Source: Sphingobium sp. Leaf26 (GTDB lineage: Bacteria; Pseudomonadota; Alphaproteobacteria; Sphingomonadales; Sphingomonadaceae). Taken from it: 64,000 nt of DNA. The stretch is taken from contig NZ_LMKV01000012.1 of the NCBI RefSeq assembly GCF_001421665.1, forward strand, positions 640,185 to 704,184, read 5' to 3'. Of this stretch, positions 1-9,133 are shown in pieces; positions within the stretch are counted from its first letter, which is position 1; every line of letters begins with the position of its first letter. Made by a program: the position numbers and the translations under genes. Under the pieces are notes generated by a model that saw nothing but the letters and a program-made list of their open reading frames with translations, made no database searches and was not told the DNA's origin.

Positions 1-2
1 CG

Positions 3-140
3 CAGCCGGTCTTCGCGGCCTATCTTAATGTATCGCGCAATCTGGTTTCGGATTGGGAGCGGGGCGTCAAGCGGCCGGGTGGTCCGGCGCTCAGGTTGCT
101 TTCGATCATAAACCGGAAAGGGCTTCAGGCGGTCGCGTGA
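3..140 (+). CDS. XRE-family antitoxin-like regulator, C-terminal fragment cut by the window edge
   Basis: The first 45 codons read as the second half of a helix-turn-helix regulator: LNVSRNLVSDWERG is the recognition-helix region, followed by the KRPGGPALRLL tail that is typical of HigA/NadS-type antitoxins. The frame enters from the left edge and ends in TGA at 138-140. The family usually represses its own toxin-antitoxin operon, but the toxin gene would lie outside the window, so the pairing is an inference. A decayed second copy of the last 27 codons sits at 8492-8575. Confidence 0.75.
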   Translation, partial: QPVFAAYLNVSRNLVSDWERGVKRPGGPALRLLSIINRKGLQAVA

Positions 141-416
141 TCTCGTTCCGTAGGATATATCCGTTTTTGGGAAAGGAGCTCAACCTGTATAAAGGCAGAA
201 GCATATGGACGTCTGCCGTTTGTCGGCAACGGCCGCCAGCTTCTGCTGACCTGATGTCGCAAGGCAGAGATATCAGACCGTCAATGGCAGGATGTGCGCG
301 GCAACAAACTTAAACTACATCACGGTAAAATGACTCCGATGACAGTCGGCTGGGCAAAGAAGCGCGGGCGCTCATCGGCGCTCTGCCTCGTCGTGGCTAT
401 TCAGGAACGTTACCTA

Positions 417-671
417 CGTGCGACCGATAAGGGCATAATCCGTTGCTGGCATGAATTCCGGGACGAGGCCGATTTTGAAAGTCGGCGCATCCATAACCTG
501 CACCACACATTTGCCAGCCATGCCGCCTTGAACAAGGAAACATTGTCCATCATCGGACGGCTGTTGGGCCACGCCAACCTGCAATCCACAGCGCGCTACC
601 CTCATCTCGACGATGAGCATTTGCTTGATGCCGCCGATCAGATCGGAGCCGCGATCGAACGTCTGATGGCG
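417..671 (+). pseudogene. C-terminal remnant of a phage-type tyrosine recombinase
   Basis: About 85 codons match the catalytic end of a tyrosine recombinase: WHEFRDEAD, then RIHNLHHTFASH, IIGRLLGH and TARYPHLDDEHLLDAA. The usual box-II pattern is HxLRH; here the arginine is replaced by histidine (HNLHH), so a key catalytic residue is lost. The LGH histidine and the ARY tyrosine remain. There is no N-terminal domain and no convincing start, and the frame runs on past the family's usual end to 905. I read it as a dead integrase tail left by an earlier insertion. It belongs to a different integrase subfamily from the one at 42-44 kb. Confidence 0.7.
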
Positions 672-901
672 TACCCGATCAAGCTCTACCGTCTTCGTTC
701 TCGGACTCGAAACTGTTCCCACTTGTTGCCCTGCGGAGTGTCGCTGAGAAGCGCGCTCGCTCATCATGGGTCGGCGATAAAATGCGCCCGATGCACCGGG
801 ACAGGTTATCAACGCTTGCAATGTAAGGGGTCGCATCGCATATACGCGTCGTGGGCTCGGCCCCGGGGTTCGCCTTTGCGAGCCGAAATGAGGGGCTCGG
901 C

Positions 902-1765
902 TTAATCGCCGGGCCTTTCGCCTTTCTGGATCAGGTCAAAGCAGCTGTACTTGATGCCAAGCGACGCTCGGCAATCTTCTGGCAGTAGCGCATCGATGAC
1001 ACGATTGGCGGCAAAAAGCTGATCATAAGGCGGATAGCCGTCCTGATAGCCCGCCTTGACCATAGGGTACAGGTAGAGATCGGCAATTTGGATCAGCGGT
1101 GAGCCCTTCTTCGTTACACGCTGCGGATCACCCAGAACGCCATTCTCAAACACTTCGGGTTTAAGCCCGGAGTATTCCGATGAGTTGCCCTGATCGAACG
1201 GCATGCCGTCTACTTTCAGGCTCTTATGGTATGCGTGAACTGCACGATCTTCTTGCTTACCCGCCTCTTCGAAGAATACCTCCAGATCGGCACCGGCCGT
1301 TATCGCGAATTTTAGCGATCGTTCGATCAAGATTGCATAGGCGGTTTTGCACATCAGCCAGCGCTGCTCGCCGTATTTCTCCGCATAGCGCCCATTGTAA
1401 CCCGGTCGATCAATGACGCAGGCGATTCCCGTGACGGGCAGGCTAACAAGCAGCTCACCCAGTTCTCGATAGAAGCGCTCGGCCTGGACTGCGTCCTGCC
1501 CGAGCCACCGGAACTTGTCACGCCGTCCCCGAATTTTAGTTGAGTGGAGCGGATAGTCTATGCCCCAACGACTGACGAACGCGTCGAAATGTTCGAGCGC
1601 CAGTTTGCGATCAGCCTTGTCGATCAACATACCCCCCAGCGCAAACGAATCCATGCCGTCCGCGCGAGCGGCGTCGGGCTTGTGATCAGGGAAACGCGAT
1701 CCGCTGTCGTCGAGGTAAAGTTGTAGCGTGGTCACAAAGGTCTTTCTTGATTCTATTTGACTCAT
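902..1765 (-). CDS. DUF3800 domain protein
   Basis: This 287-residue protein has the features of the DUF3800 family: an opening strand with paired acidic residues (LYLDDSG, residues 17-22), an acidic pair in FEEAGK (165-170), and a C-terminal [10 protein letters not shown] segment (225-234). The family is predicted to have an RNase-H-like fold with an acidic metal site; its biological role is not established, though members are frequent in mobile elements and defence islands. The gene is divergent from hsdM, with only 26 bp between the two start codons, so the two probably share a control region. No Shine-Dalgarno sequence is obvious before its ATG. Function here is unknown. Confidence 0.8.
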   Translation of the reverse strand: MSQIESRKTFVTTLQLYLDDSGSRFPDHKPDAARADGMDSFALGGMLIDKADRKLALEHFDAFVSRWGIDYPLHSTKIRGRRDKFRWLGQDAVQAERFYRELGELLVSLPVTGIACVIDRPGYNGRYAEKYGEQRWLMCKTAYAILIERSLKFAITAGADLEVFFEEAGKQEDRAVHAYHKSLKVDGMPFDQGNSSEYSGLKPEVFENGVLGDPQRVTKKGSPLIQIADLYLYPMVKAGYQDGYPPYDQLFAANRVIDALLPEDCRASLGIKYSCFDLIQKGERPGD

Positions 1766-1779
1766 TATCGCTTATAGCA

Positions 1780-1805
1780 GATATAACAAACATGACAAAT
1801 ATATC
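1780..1805. promoter_or_regulatory. AT-rich inverted repeat over the hsdM start, possible operator
   Basis: The 26 bp between the divergent DUF3800 and hsdM starts are unusually AT-rich. An imperfect inverted repeat with 6-bp arms GATATA (1780-1785) and TATATC (1800-1805) is centred on the hsdM ATG at 1792. Because HsdM carries an N-terminal XRE-type HTH, this site could let HsdM repress its own operon and the divergent gene. That is an inference from position and symmetry only. Confidence 0.35.
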
Positions 1806-3615
1806 AAACTCTGCTGCGATGCTGCGGACTATTCGCGACACAATGGGGATCACGCAGGAGCAGTTGGCCGAGAGGCTGGGCGTTTCTTTTGCGACCGTGA
1901 ATCGCTGGGAAAACGAACAAAATACCCCGCAACGCGCCGCCAGAGCGGCAATAATAGCGTTGGCGGTCGATGCCGGGTTGGACGTGGGAGAGGGTGCGGT
2001 GCTTCCTGCGCCTGTCGCTTCCCCCGGCCGTCGCGGGCGTCAAGCCGCTGGGCAGGCGCCGTCCACCAAGTCGATGGAGCAAATGCTTTGGGATGCGGCC
2101 TGTTCGATCCGTGGGGAGAAGGACGCACCGAAATTCAAAGATTACTTACTGCCGATGGTGTTTCTTAAGCGCTTGTCGGACGTGTTCGATGATGAGATTG
2201 CGCGCCTATCGGAGGATTACGGGAGCTGGCAGACCGCGCTAAAGATCGCCGCCGCCGATCATACCGTTGTGCGCTTCTATATGCCGCCTGAGGCCCGTTG
2301 GGCGATCATCAGCGGGCGTGAGCGTTTCGAGTGGCCGAAGGATGAAGCGCCACGCGATATCGGCGAGCATCTGACAAAGGCGATCCGCGCGGTCGTGAAG
2401 CAGAACCCTGACCTCGACGGCACGATTAACGTCGTGGACTTTGCCGCCGAACGGAACGGCGAACGCGATATCAACCCGGCCAAGCTGCGCGAGGTTGTCG
2501 AGACATTCTCCGATCCGCGCTACCGACTTGGCCTCGCCGATGTTGAGCCGGATTTTCTCGGTCGCGCTTATGAATATCTGCTGCGCAAATTCGCCGAAGG
2601 ATCGGGTCAAAGCGCGGGCGAGTTCTTCACCCCGACCGAAGTCGGCTTCCTTATGGCCTATCTGCTGCGTCCCCGCCCCGGTGAGGAAGTGCATGACTAT
2701 GCCTGCGGTTCGGCGGGCTTGCTGATCAAGCAACAGATCGTGTGCCGCGAATTAGACCCGCTCAGCAAGGTGCCGCTCAAGCTCTATGGGCAGGAACTGA
2801 TGGCGGAGAGCTTCGCCGTCGCCAAGATGAACGGCATCATCCACGACATGTCGGTCGAAATCGCGCGTGGCGACACGATGATCAACCCCAAGTTCAAGAC
2901 TGCACAGGGCGACATCCGCACCTTTGACATCGTGGTTGCCAATCCAATGTGGAACCAGCCGTTCGATCCGGGGCGCCTGAGTGCGGACCCCTTTGATCGT
3001 TTCCGCACGGCGGGCGGAGTGACGACCGGCAAGGGTGATTGGGCCTGGTTGCAGCATACGCTGGCCTGCATGAAACCGAATGGGCGCGCAGCGGTGGTGC
3101 TGGATACCGGCGCGGTGACGCGCGGATCGGGATCGAAGAACGAGGACCGCGAGCGCAACATCCGCAAATGGTTCGTAGACCGGGATCTAATTGACGGTGT
3201 GATCCTGTTGCCCGACAACCTGTTTTACAACACCAGCGCGGCGGGCATCATCGTGTTGCTCAACAAACGCAAACCCGAGGCACGCAAGGGCAAGATCACA
3301 CTCGTCAACGCCAGCAAGCGGGTAAGGAAGGGCAAACCGAAGAACTACCTGCCGGATGATGCCGTAAAGGGCATCGCGGCGCTGTTCGTCGGCGGCGAGG
3401 CCATCGACGGCGAGGTTGCTGTGATCGATGCCGCGCAGGCTATTGAGGCGGACTACAATCTTAGCCCGAGCCGCTGGGTCGGTCAGGTCCAAGCAGAATC
3501 GTTCGGGTCGATTTCCGAACTTCTCAAGGCAATCTCTGATTTAGATGTCGCAGCAGCGCAACATTCGAAGACCTTGGTTCGACTACTCGGCGGAGTTTCA
3601 GATGCTGTTGCATGA
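1792..3615 (+). CDS. hsdM: Type I restriction-modification DNA methyltransferase subunit with N-terminal HTH
   Basis: HsdM (607 residues from this ATG) is the N6-adenine methyltransferase subunit of a type I R-M system. It forms the M2S modification complex with HsdS and the full restriction complex with HsdR. The SAM-binding motif is [10 protein letters not shown] (about residue 302) and the catalytic motif is ANPMW (about 382), a variant of NPPY/F. Residues about 10-60 form an XRE-type helix-turn-helix ([13 protein letters not shown], then ATVNRWE), joined by a proline-rich linker to the usual HsdM N-terminal helices near residue 93. This extension is unusual and suggests autoregulation, which is important for R-M systems entering a new host. 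A TTG at 1747 is an alternative upstream start but would overlap the divergent gene. hsdS overlaps the 3' end. Confidence 0.93.
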   Translation: MTNISNSAAMLRTIRDTMGITQEQLAERLGVSFATVNRWENEQNTPQRAARAAIIALAVDAGLDVGEGAVLPAPVASPGRRGRQAAGQAPSTKSMEQMLWDAACSIRGEKDAPKFKDYLLPMVFLKRLSDVFDDEIARLSEDYGSWQTALKIAAADHTVVRFYMPPEARWAIISGRERFEWPKDEAPRDIGEHLTKAIRAVVKQNPDLDGTINVVDFAAERNGERDINPAKLREVVETFSDPRYRLGLADVEPDFLGRAYEYLLRKFAEGSGQSAGEFFTPTEVGFLMAYLLRPRPGEEVHDYACGSAGLLIKQQIVCRELDPLSKVPLKLYGQELMAESFAVAKMNGIIHDMSVEIARGDTMINPKFKTAQGDIRTFDIVVANPMWNQPFDPGRLSADPFDRFRTAGGVTTGKGDWAWLQHTLACMKPNGRAAVVLDTGAVTRGSGSKNEDRERNIRKWFVDRDLIDGVILLPDNLFYNTSAAGIIVLLNKRKPEARKGKITLVNASKRVRKGKPKNYLPDDAVKGIAALFVGGEAIDGEVAVIDAAQAIEADYNLSPSRWVGQVQAESFGSISELLKAISDLDVAAAQHSKTLVRLLGGVSDAVA

Positions 3616-4912
3616 ATTCCTGGCGCAGCAGGAAGGCTCGACCACGATAGGCGAACTTTTCGAGGTGACGAAAAAGCCGCGCGGGCTTGACCTGTCCCCT
3701 CGAGCGCAGATCCCTTTCGTACCGATGGATGCGATTCCGCAGGGGGGGGCCTTCACCCCACGTTACGATATGAAGCCCTCAACCGAGAGCGGCACAGGCA
3801 CCTATTTTGAGAAGTGCGATGTCCTCGTTGGGAAGATCACGCCATCCTTTGAGAATGGTAAGCAGGCGTTGGTTTGCGATCTGCCGTCTGAATTTGGGTT
3901 TGCAACAACCGAGGTAATTCCGCTGCGCCCAAAAGGTGCCGACCGGGATCGGCGTTTGCTGTTCTACTACCTACTGCACCCTGATATCCGTTCGTATGTC
4001 GCTGGTAGGATGGAAGGGGCTACGGGCAGGAAACGGGTGCCTGAGGATGTGCTTCTAGGATTGCCCTTCCCAGCTTTTGATAGCGAAGAAGAACAAGCCA
4101 TTTCGAATTGCTTGAGCCGCATCCGTTCCAGCATCAACATTGAAGGCGCGCTTGGCGATCGATTGGCATCACTCAAGCGCACTGCGATGCGCGAACTATT
4201 TTCGCGGGGGCTGCGCGGCGAAGCACAAAAGGAATCGGAAATTGGACCTATTCCTGAAAGTTGGACTTTGGTTGAGTTCAGTCAGGTTCGAAGGCGTCTG
4301 CAATATGGAACGTCCATCCGTTGTAGTAGTGAGCTGTCGCCGCACCCCGTCTTGAGGATACCCAACATCGCGCCGGGCCGCGTTGACGCGTCTGATCTGA
4401 AATATGCGACAGTTTCAGAAAAGGAAGCGAGCCGTCACCGCTTAGAGGACGGAGATATTATCTTTATCCGAACCAATGGTGTGCTCGAACGCCTTGGCTG
4501 CTGCGCCGTGTTTGATGGCGATCCAGAAGGCGCATTGTTCGCGTCCTACCTCATTCGCGCACAGCCTGATCGAACGAAGCTTAATCCCTATTTTGCGGCT
4601 CACTTCTATAGCTCGCAGGTTGGTACTGCACTTGTGGCCGGACGCGCGACCCCAGCAGCCGATGGCAAATACAATTTGAACACGGGCATCATTGATTCAT
4701 TGCCCTTGCCTCTGCCGCACTCGCTGATCGAGCAAGGTGAGATTGTCTCGATACTCGATGCCATCGACGCCAAAATCAACCTACATAAACGGAAGCAGGC
4801 ACTTCTCGAAGAACTCTTCCGCGCTCTGTTGCACAAGCTGATGACCAGCGAAGTTCGCGTCGCCGATCTCGATCTGTCGGCGCTCGAAGCAAATTGCGAG
4901 GTGGCGACATGA
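3602..4912 (+). CDS. hsdS: Type I restriction-modification specificity subunit
   Basis: HsdS (436 residues from this ATG) recognises the bipartite DNA target and bridges HsdM and HsdR. Two target-recognition domains are visible as the usual half-repeats: the first runs to about residue 165 and ends in a long helix ([17 protein letters not shown]), and the second starts near residue 215 at [13 protein letters not shown] and ends in [22 protein letters not shown] chose ATG 3602 because GGAG lies 6 nt upstream and the overlap with hsdM is only 14 nt. An in-frame ATG at 3545 would add 19 residues but overlap hsdM by 71 nt. The specificity cannot be read from the sequence. Confidence 0.9.
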   Translation: MLLHEFLAQQEGSTTIGELFEVTKKPRGLDLSPRAQIPFVPMDAIPQGGAFTPRYDMKPSTESGTGTYFEKCDVLVGKITPSFENGKQALVCDLPSEFGFATTEVIPLRPKGADRDRRLLFYYLLHPDIRSYVAGRMEGATGRKRVPEDVLLGLPFPAFDSEEEQAISNCLSRIRSSINIEGALGDRLASLKRTAMRELFSRGLRGEAQKESEIGPIPESWTLVEFSQVRRRLQYGTSIRCSSELSPHPVLRIPNIAPGRVDASDLKYATVSEKEASRHRLEDGDIIFIRTNGVLERLGCCAVFDGDPEGALFASYLIRAQPDRTKLNPYFAAHFYSSQVGTALVAGRATPAADGKYNLNTGIIDSLPLPLPHSLIEQGEIVSILDAIDAKINLHKRKQALLEELFRALLHKLMTSEVRVADLDLSALEANCEVAT

Positions 4913-7839
4913 CGGACCTTGCTATCTCCGAAGCTGGCTCAGTCCAATTCCCGATGGTGCGCCATGCGGAAGAAATCGGGTGGACCCAGCTGACACCCGA
5001 CGCTGCCCGCACAAAGCGGGGTGGCGAAGCTGCGATGTTCCTGCGCGACGAATTGGAAGGTGCGATTGCCCGGTTCAATACGTGGCTACCTTCGGATGCT
5101 GTGCGCTCGATCTTTGAAACGCTCGACGCCATCCCGGTGACAATCGAGGGCAACCGGACGATGCTTGGCTGGATGCGCGGCGAGCAGAGCTGGTATGACG
5201 AAAACGAGAAGCGCCACCGCTGCGTCACGCTGATTGACTATGAGAACATCGCCTCCAATGTCTTTCATGTGACGTGGGAATGGACGCTCAAGCCGCCCGC
5301 CCGCAAAGGCAACCGCGCCGATGTGCTGTTCTTGATCAACGGCCTGCCCGTCGCCATTGTCGAGCACAAGAACCCCAAGGACGGCAATGCGATGGAGCGC
5401 GCTGTCGTGCAGCTTCGCCGCTATGAAGCGGAAACGCCCGAATTGCTCGGCGCGCCGCAATTGTTCAACGTTACCCATCTGATCGATTATTGGTATGGCG
5501 TAACGTGGAACGCCAACCGGCGCTTCATCGCCCGGTGGAAGGAAGCGCGCGAGGAAACCTATCGCTTCGCGGTGCAGGCCTTCTTTGAGCGCACGGATTT
5601 CCTCCGCACGCTTCAGCATTGGGTGCTGTTCTATGTAGAGGACAACGAAACTCGGAAGTCGGTGCTGCGCCAGCATCAGCGTCGGGCGATCGATGCCGTG
5701 GTCGGTCGCTGTGCTGATCCTGACAAACGGCGCGGGCTGGTGTGGCATACCCAAGGATCAGGCAAGACTTTTACGCTGCTGACCGCCGCCAAGCTGATCC
5801 TTGAGGACAAGGAACGGTTCGACAATGCAACAGTGATCCTCGTGGTCGATCGGACCGAGCTTGAAGGACAGTTAAAGGGCTGGGTCGAGCGGCTGCTTGG
5901 CGAAATGCAGAAGCAGGATATCGCTACGCGGCGGGCGAACTCGAAGAACGACCTGCAAGCCCTGCTCGACGCCGATTTTCGCGGGCTGGTGATCGCGATG
6001 ATCCACAAATTCGAGGGGATCACCAAGGGTAGCGCCGACCGTTCCAATATCCACGTGTTCATCGACGAGGCCCACAGGTCGGTGGCGAAGAATCTCGGCT
6101 CCTATTTGATGGGGGCGGTGCCGAACGCGACGATCATCGGCTTCACCGGCACACCGATCGCCGATACCGAGCGCGGAAAAGGCACGTTCAAGATTTTCGG
6201 TGCCGAGGACGAGAAGGGATATCTCGACAAGTATTCAATCCGGGAATCGATCGACGACGAAACCACCCTTCCCATCAAGCACGTCATGGCCCCAAGCACG
6301 ATGACGGTGCCGCTGGAGCGGATCGACCGCGAGTTTTTCGCCCTGGCCGAAGCGGAGGGCGTGAGTGATATTGAGGAGCTGAACCGCGTTCTGGATCGCG
6401 CGGTGGGCCTCCGTGCCTTCCTCAAGGCCGATGAGCGCGTGGCGAATGTCGCCAAATTTATCGCCGATCACTTCCGGGAGAACGTGCTGCCGCTGGGCTA
6501 CAAGGCTTTCGTGGTCGCCGTCGATCGGGAGGCGTGCGCCAAGTACAAGCGCGAAATCGACAAGCACCTTCCGCCCGAGTGGTCCGACGCAATCTATACG
6601 AGCAACGTCAACGATACGGTCGAACGTCCCGATGTAGCAGCGCTGCAATTGACCGACGAGCGGGAAATGGATGTCCGGCTGCTGTTCAAAAAGCCCGCCG
6701 AAGAACCGAAAATCCTCATCGTCACCGACAAGCTGCTGACCGGCTACGATGCGCCCGTTCTCTACGCGATGTACCTCGATAAGCCGATGCGCGACCATGT
6801 GCTGTTGCAGGCGATTGCGCGGGTGAATCGTCCTTATGTCGATAGCGAAGGGGTGCGCAAACCGATCGGCCTTGTGGTCGATTTTGTTAGCGTGCTGCGC
6901 GACCTCAAGAAGGCGCTCAAGTTCGACTCCGAGGATGTTAGCGGGGTGATCGAAGACCTCGACCTTCTACAGAACGACTTTCTTGCTAAGATTGCTACCG
7001 CCAAGGCCGAATATCTTGACGTTGGAGAAAGCGGCACTGCGGATGAGCGACTAGAAGCATTGGTTTACGGCAAATTTCTCGACCCAGAACCCCGGAAGGC
7101 ATTTTTCGAGGCTTACAAGGACATCGAAAGCCTGTGGGAAATTCTGTCTCCGTCTGCCGAACTGGTTGACCACGTCAAAACCTATAAGCGGCTAGCGCAA
7201 CTCTACGCAACCGTTCGCAATGCCTATGCCGACAGCATCGGTTTTGTTGCGGATCTTGCCTATAAGACACGCCGCCTGGTTGAGGCGAATGCTGAGCAAT
7301 CGGGCCTCGGCAATCTGACCAAGAGCGTAACCTTCGACGTGAAAACGCTCGATACGCTTCGTGACGGAAAGGGCAGCGATGAGGGCAAGGTCTTCAATCT
7401 TGTGCGTGGTCTGCAAAAAGAAGTGGATGACGATCAGACCAACGCGCCGATCCTTCAGCCACTCAAGGACCGTGCCGAACGCATTCTGAAGGACATGGAA
7501 AGCCGGAACGTCAATGGGTTGGCCGCAATTGATATGTTGGGTGCATTGGCTGTTGAGAAGGAAGCACTCCTAGCGGAAGCTAAGGCGAGCGGCCTGTCTG
7601 CAGATGCATTCGGTGTCATGATCGCGCTACGCGACGATGTGGCGTTGGCGGGCGGCAATATCGATGTTCGGCAAGTTGCAGTTCTGATTGATGAGCTTCG
7701 AACGCGCTATCCCAATGCCAAGCTCAATGATGACGAACGCAGGCGATTGCGGGGTGCGCTCTATCTACCTTTGCTTGAACTGAACGATCAGGACCGTTCG
7801 AGGATCGTCGATCTGATCATGCGGTCGCTGCTGTCGTGA
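4909..7839 (+). CDS. hsdR: Type I restriction endonuclease, motor and nuclease subunit
   Basis: HsdR (976 residues from ATG 4909, which overlaps the hsdS stop as ATGA) is the translocating nuclease subunit. The N-terminal nuclease has the PD-(D/E)XK signature: [13 protein letters not shown] followed by [12 protein letters not shown] (about residues 136-160). The superfamily-2 motor shows Walker A TQGSGKT (about 282), DEAH in FIDEAHRS (about 385), and GFTGTPI (motif III, about 407). The C-terminal half is helical, as in this family for HsdM/HsdS contact. Length and motif order are normal and no frameshift is seen, so the R-M system looks intact. A TTG at 4894 could add five residues. Confidence 0.95.
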   Translation: MTDLAISEAGSVQFPMVRHAEEIGWTQLTPDAARTKRGGEAAMFLRDELEGAIARFNTWLPSDAVRSIFETLDAIPVTIEGNRTMLGWMRGEQSWYDENEKRHRCVTLIDYENIASNVFHVTWEWTLKPPARKGNRADVLFLINGLPVAIVEHKNPKDGNAMERAVVQLRRYEAETPELLGAPQLFNVTHLIDYWYGVTWNANRRFIARWKEAREETYRFAVQAFFERTDFLRTLQHWVLFYVEDNETRKSVLRQHQRRAIDAVVGRCADPDKRRGLVWHTQGSGKTFTLLTAAKLILEDKERFDNATVILVVDRTELEGQLKGWVERLLGEMQKQDIATRRANSKNDLQALLDADFRGLVIAMIHKFEGITKGSADRSNIHVFIDEAHRSVAKNLGSYLMGAVPNATIIGFTGTPIADTERGKGTFKIFGAEDEKGYLDKYSIRESIDDETTLPIKHVMAPSTMTVPLERIDREFFALAEAEGVSDIEELNRVLDRAVGLRAFLKADERVANVAKFIADHFRENVLPLGYKAFVVAVDREACAKYKREIDKHLPPEWSDAIYTSNVNDTVERPDVAALQLTDEREMDVRLLFKKPAEEPKILIVTDKLLTGYDAPVLYAMYLDKPMRDHVLLQAIARVNRPYVDSEGVRKPIGLVVDFVSVLRDLKKALKFDSEDVSGVIEDLDLLQNDFLAKIATAKAEYLDVGESGTADERLEALVYGKFLDPEPRKAFFEAYKDIESLWEILSPSAELVDHVKTYKRLAQLYATVRNAYADSIGFVADLAYKTRRLVEANAEQSGLGNLTKSVTFDVKTLDTLRDGKGSDEGKVFNLVRGLQKEVDDDQTNAPILQPLKDRAERILKDMESRNVNGLAAIDMLGALAVEKEALLAEAKASGLSADAFGVMIALRDDVALAGGNIDVRQVAVLIDELRTRYPNAKLNDDERRRLRGALYLPLLELNDQDRSRIVDLIMRSLLS

Positions 7840-8132
7840 TGCAGGAGGGTGGCGCGATCGATCTGAAAATGCGCGTGATAAGATGGTCGGTAAAGTTGAA
7901 GGTTAACCCGCGGATCGTGCGCATTTACCCCATGCGCCGAAAATGGGGTTCATGTTCATCTGCGGGTGTCGTAACGCTGGCAATGGACCTAGCGGATCGC
8001 GAGCCAGAGTTCCGGGATTTCGTGATCGCCCATGAACTGCTCCATTTGCGCTATCCGCATCATAATCAGCTGTTCAAAGCCGTAATAACTGCGCATATTC
8101 CAAATTGGCGTAAGTTGGATTTAAGCCGTTAA
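7839..8132 (+). CDS. Small YgjP/SprT-like zinc metallopeptidase domain protein
   Basis: This 97-residue protein contains RRKWGSCSSAG, typical of the YgjP/WLM group of zinc metallopeptidases, followed by the HExxH zinc site in VIAHELLHLRYPHHNQLF, where the downstream histidines could supply the third ligand. Standard YgjP proteins are about 230 residues, so this is only the catalytic core. Genes of this family often sit directly after hsdR, as here (its ATG overlaps the hsdR stop). Their role in R-M systems is not established; protein processing or DNA-protein crosslink repair, as for SprT/Spartan, is possible but unproven. Confidence 0.8.
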   Translation: MQEGGAIDLKMRVIRWSVKLKVNPRIVRIYPMRRKWGSCSSAGVVTLAMDLADREPEFRDFVIAHELLHLRYPHHNQLFKAVITAHIPNWRKLDLSR

Positions 8133-8135
8133 ACA

Positions 8136-8408
8136 CTGTGTGAAGAATGGCTGCAGGCGATCCAGTGCTATGGCATCTTTAATGCCTATACTGGGCGTGA
8201 TGCGATCGAGGGATTGTTGCCTCACAGACGTCATAATATGCGGGACGTTTTTGCGACCCACATCCTGAAACACACCGGCTCATATGAACAGGCCGTCTAT
8301 GCCATCCAGGATACACCAGAGATGGTCGTCAAACATTATGGCCGCCTCATTCAGGACAAGGCGGCGATGGCAGTGAAGATACTAAACCGGTTCTGGGGAG
8401 GCGCCTAA
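8136..8408 (+). pseudogene. C-terminal remnant of the large tyrosine-recombinase-like integrase
   Basis: Ninety codons align almost end to end with the last 91 codons of the integrase at 42193-44376. Shared blocks include FATHILKHTGSYEQ/LATHILKHTGSYEQ, YAIQDTPEMV, KHYGR and DKAAMA, with one small indel. The RHNMRD...KHYGR pattern carries the C-terminal histidine, arginine and tyrosine positions. There is no 5' part, and homology begins abruptly just after the metallopeptidase stop, so this is a truncated copy. The first 12 nt after both copies, TCATTTGGCGCG, are also identical (8412-8423 and 44380-44391). Confidence 0.85.
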
Positions 8409-8491
8409 AAATCATTTGGCGCGACCTCCTGGCCGGGCCAAAGGGGAAACGGGCTTGGATTTTCATGCGGATCGTGCCGCGTTTGCAGCGG

Positions 8492-8575
8492 CAGCGGGGT
8501 GTTAAGCGACCGGGTGGTCCAGCGCCTAGGTTGCTTTCTATCATTAAGCGGAAGGGGCTTCAGGCAGTCGCGTGA
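8492..8575 (+). pseudogene. Remnant of an XRE antitoxin-like gene tail, second copy
   Basis: Twenty-seven codons ending in TGA at 8573-8575 repeat the end of the regulator at the left edge of the window. By eye about 69 of 80 nt match positions 61-140. The 5' helix-turn-helix coding part is absent. It forms a direct repeat with the left-edge copy, 8,435 bp apart, and brackets the R-M segment. Confidence 0.75.
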
Positions 8576-9050
8576 TCTTGTTCATAACTAGCCTCTTGTC
8601 GACACCTACCGTTCTGAGCTGACAGCATCGGCAGTTGGGAGCCCTCACAATCCGCCCTCAAGATCCAGAAAATGCGAAGAACTGTCAGCGGCTTATTACA
8701 AGGCAAAACTGCCTGAAAGCATAACGGAATTTGTCATGTCTTTATCGTAACAATTTGGCTGGCCCCTGCCTATGTCAGGATTTTCCGATGTCGTGGGGAA
8801 GGGCGCGCATGCGAAATGAAATCCGTCACCATTGCTGGATCATGGTTCGTCCTAAAACAGGGTACGAGGCCAGTTTATCGCACCGATATCTTTTTCAGGC
8901 CGATCCATTGCGGATAAAGGGTGGCAGGAATGAAAGAAAATCCCTTCCGTCCCAAGATGCGTTTCTTGCAGATCTTTGATCTGGCAACTTGCCTTGAAGA
9001 TGCTTAGGATTTCGACAGAATGATAATGGGATAACTGTCAGATCGAACGA
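8576..9050. other. Non-coding gap upstream of the pPIWI-RE operon
   Basis: I see no supportable gene, hairpin or repeat in these roughly 475 bp. Base composition is lower in GC than the genes on either side. The promoter of the following operon presumably lies here, but I cannot identify a convincing -35/-10 pair. Confidence 0.5.
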
Positions 9051-9055
9051 GATCC

Positions 9056-9133
9056 AAGGGGGGAAAGAGATTGGGTAGCGCGATGCTGTTGATGAACGCA
9101 GCGTACTGGCAGAAGCTGCGGGGGTGTCATTGA
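9056..9133 (+). promoter_or_regulatory. Strong ribosome-binding site and short leader ORF in front of the pPIWI-RE operon
   Basis: AAGGGGGG (9056-9063) is the best Shine-Dalgarno sequence near the operon start. It stands 7 nt before a TTG at 9071 (in-frame ATGs at 9083 and 9092) that opens a 20-codon frame ending in TGA at 9131-9133. That frame overlaps the start of the nuclease gene in a different frame, at a run of five G (9120-9124). It is either a leader peptide coupled to the nuclease gene or the true N-terminus of the nuclease separated by a -1 frame change. Confidence 0.5.

Noticed and set aside
294..905. Intact 203-codon integrase gene
   Set aside because: Only about 85 codons match a recombinase; the rest is unrelated on both sides and the box-II arginine is lost, so it is a remnant.
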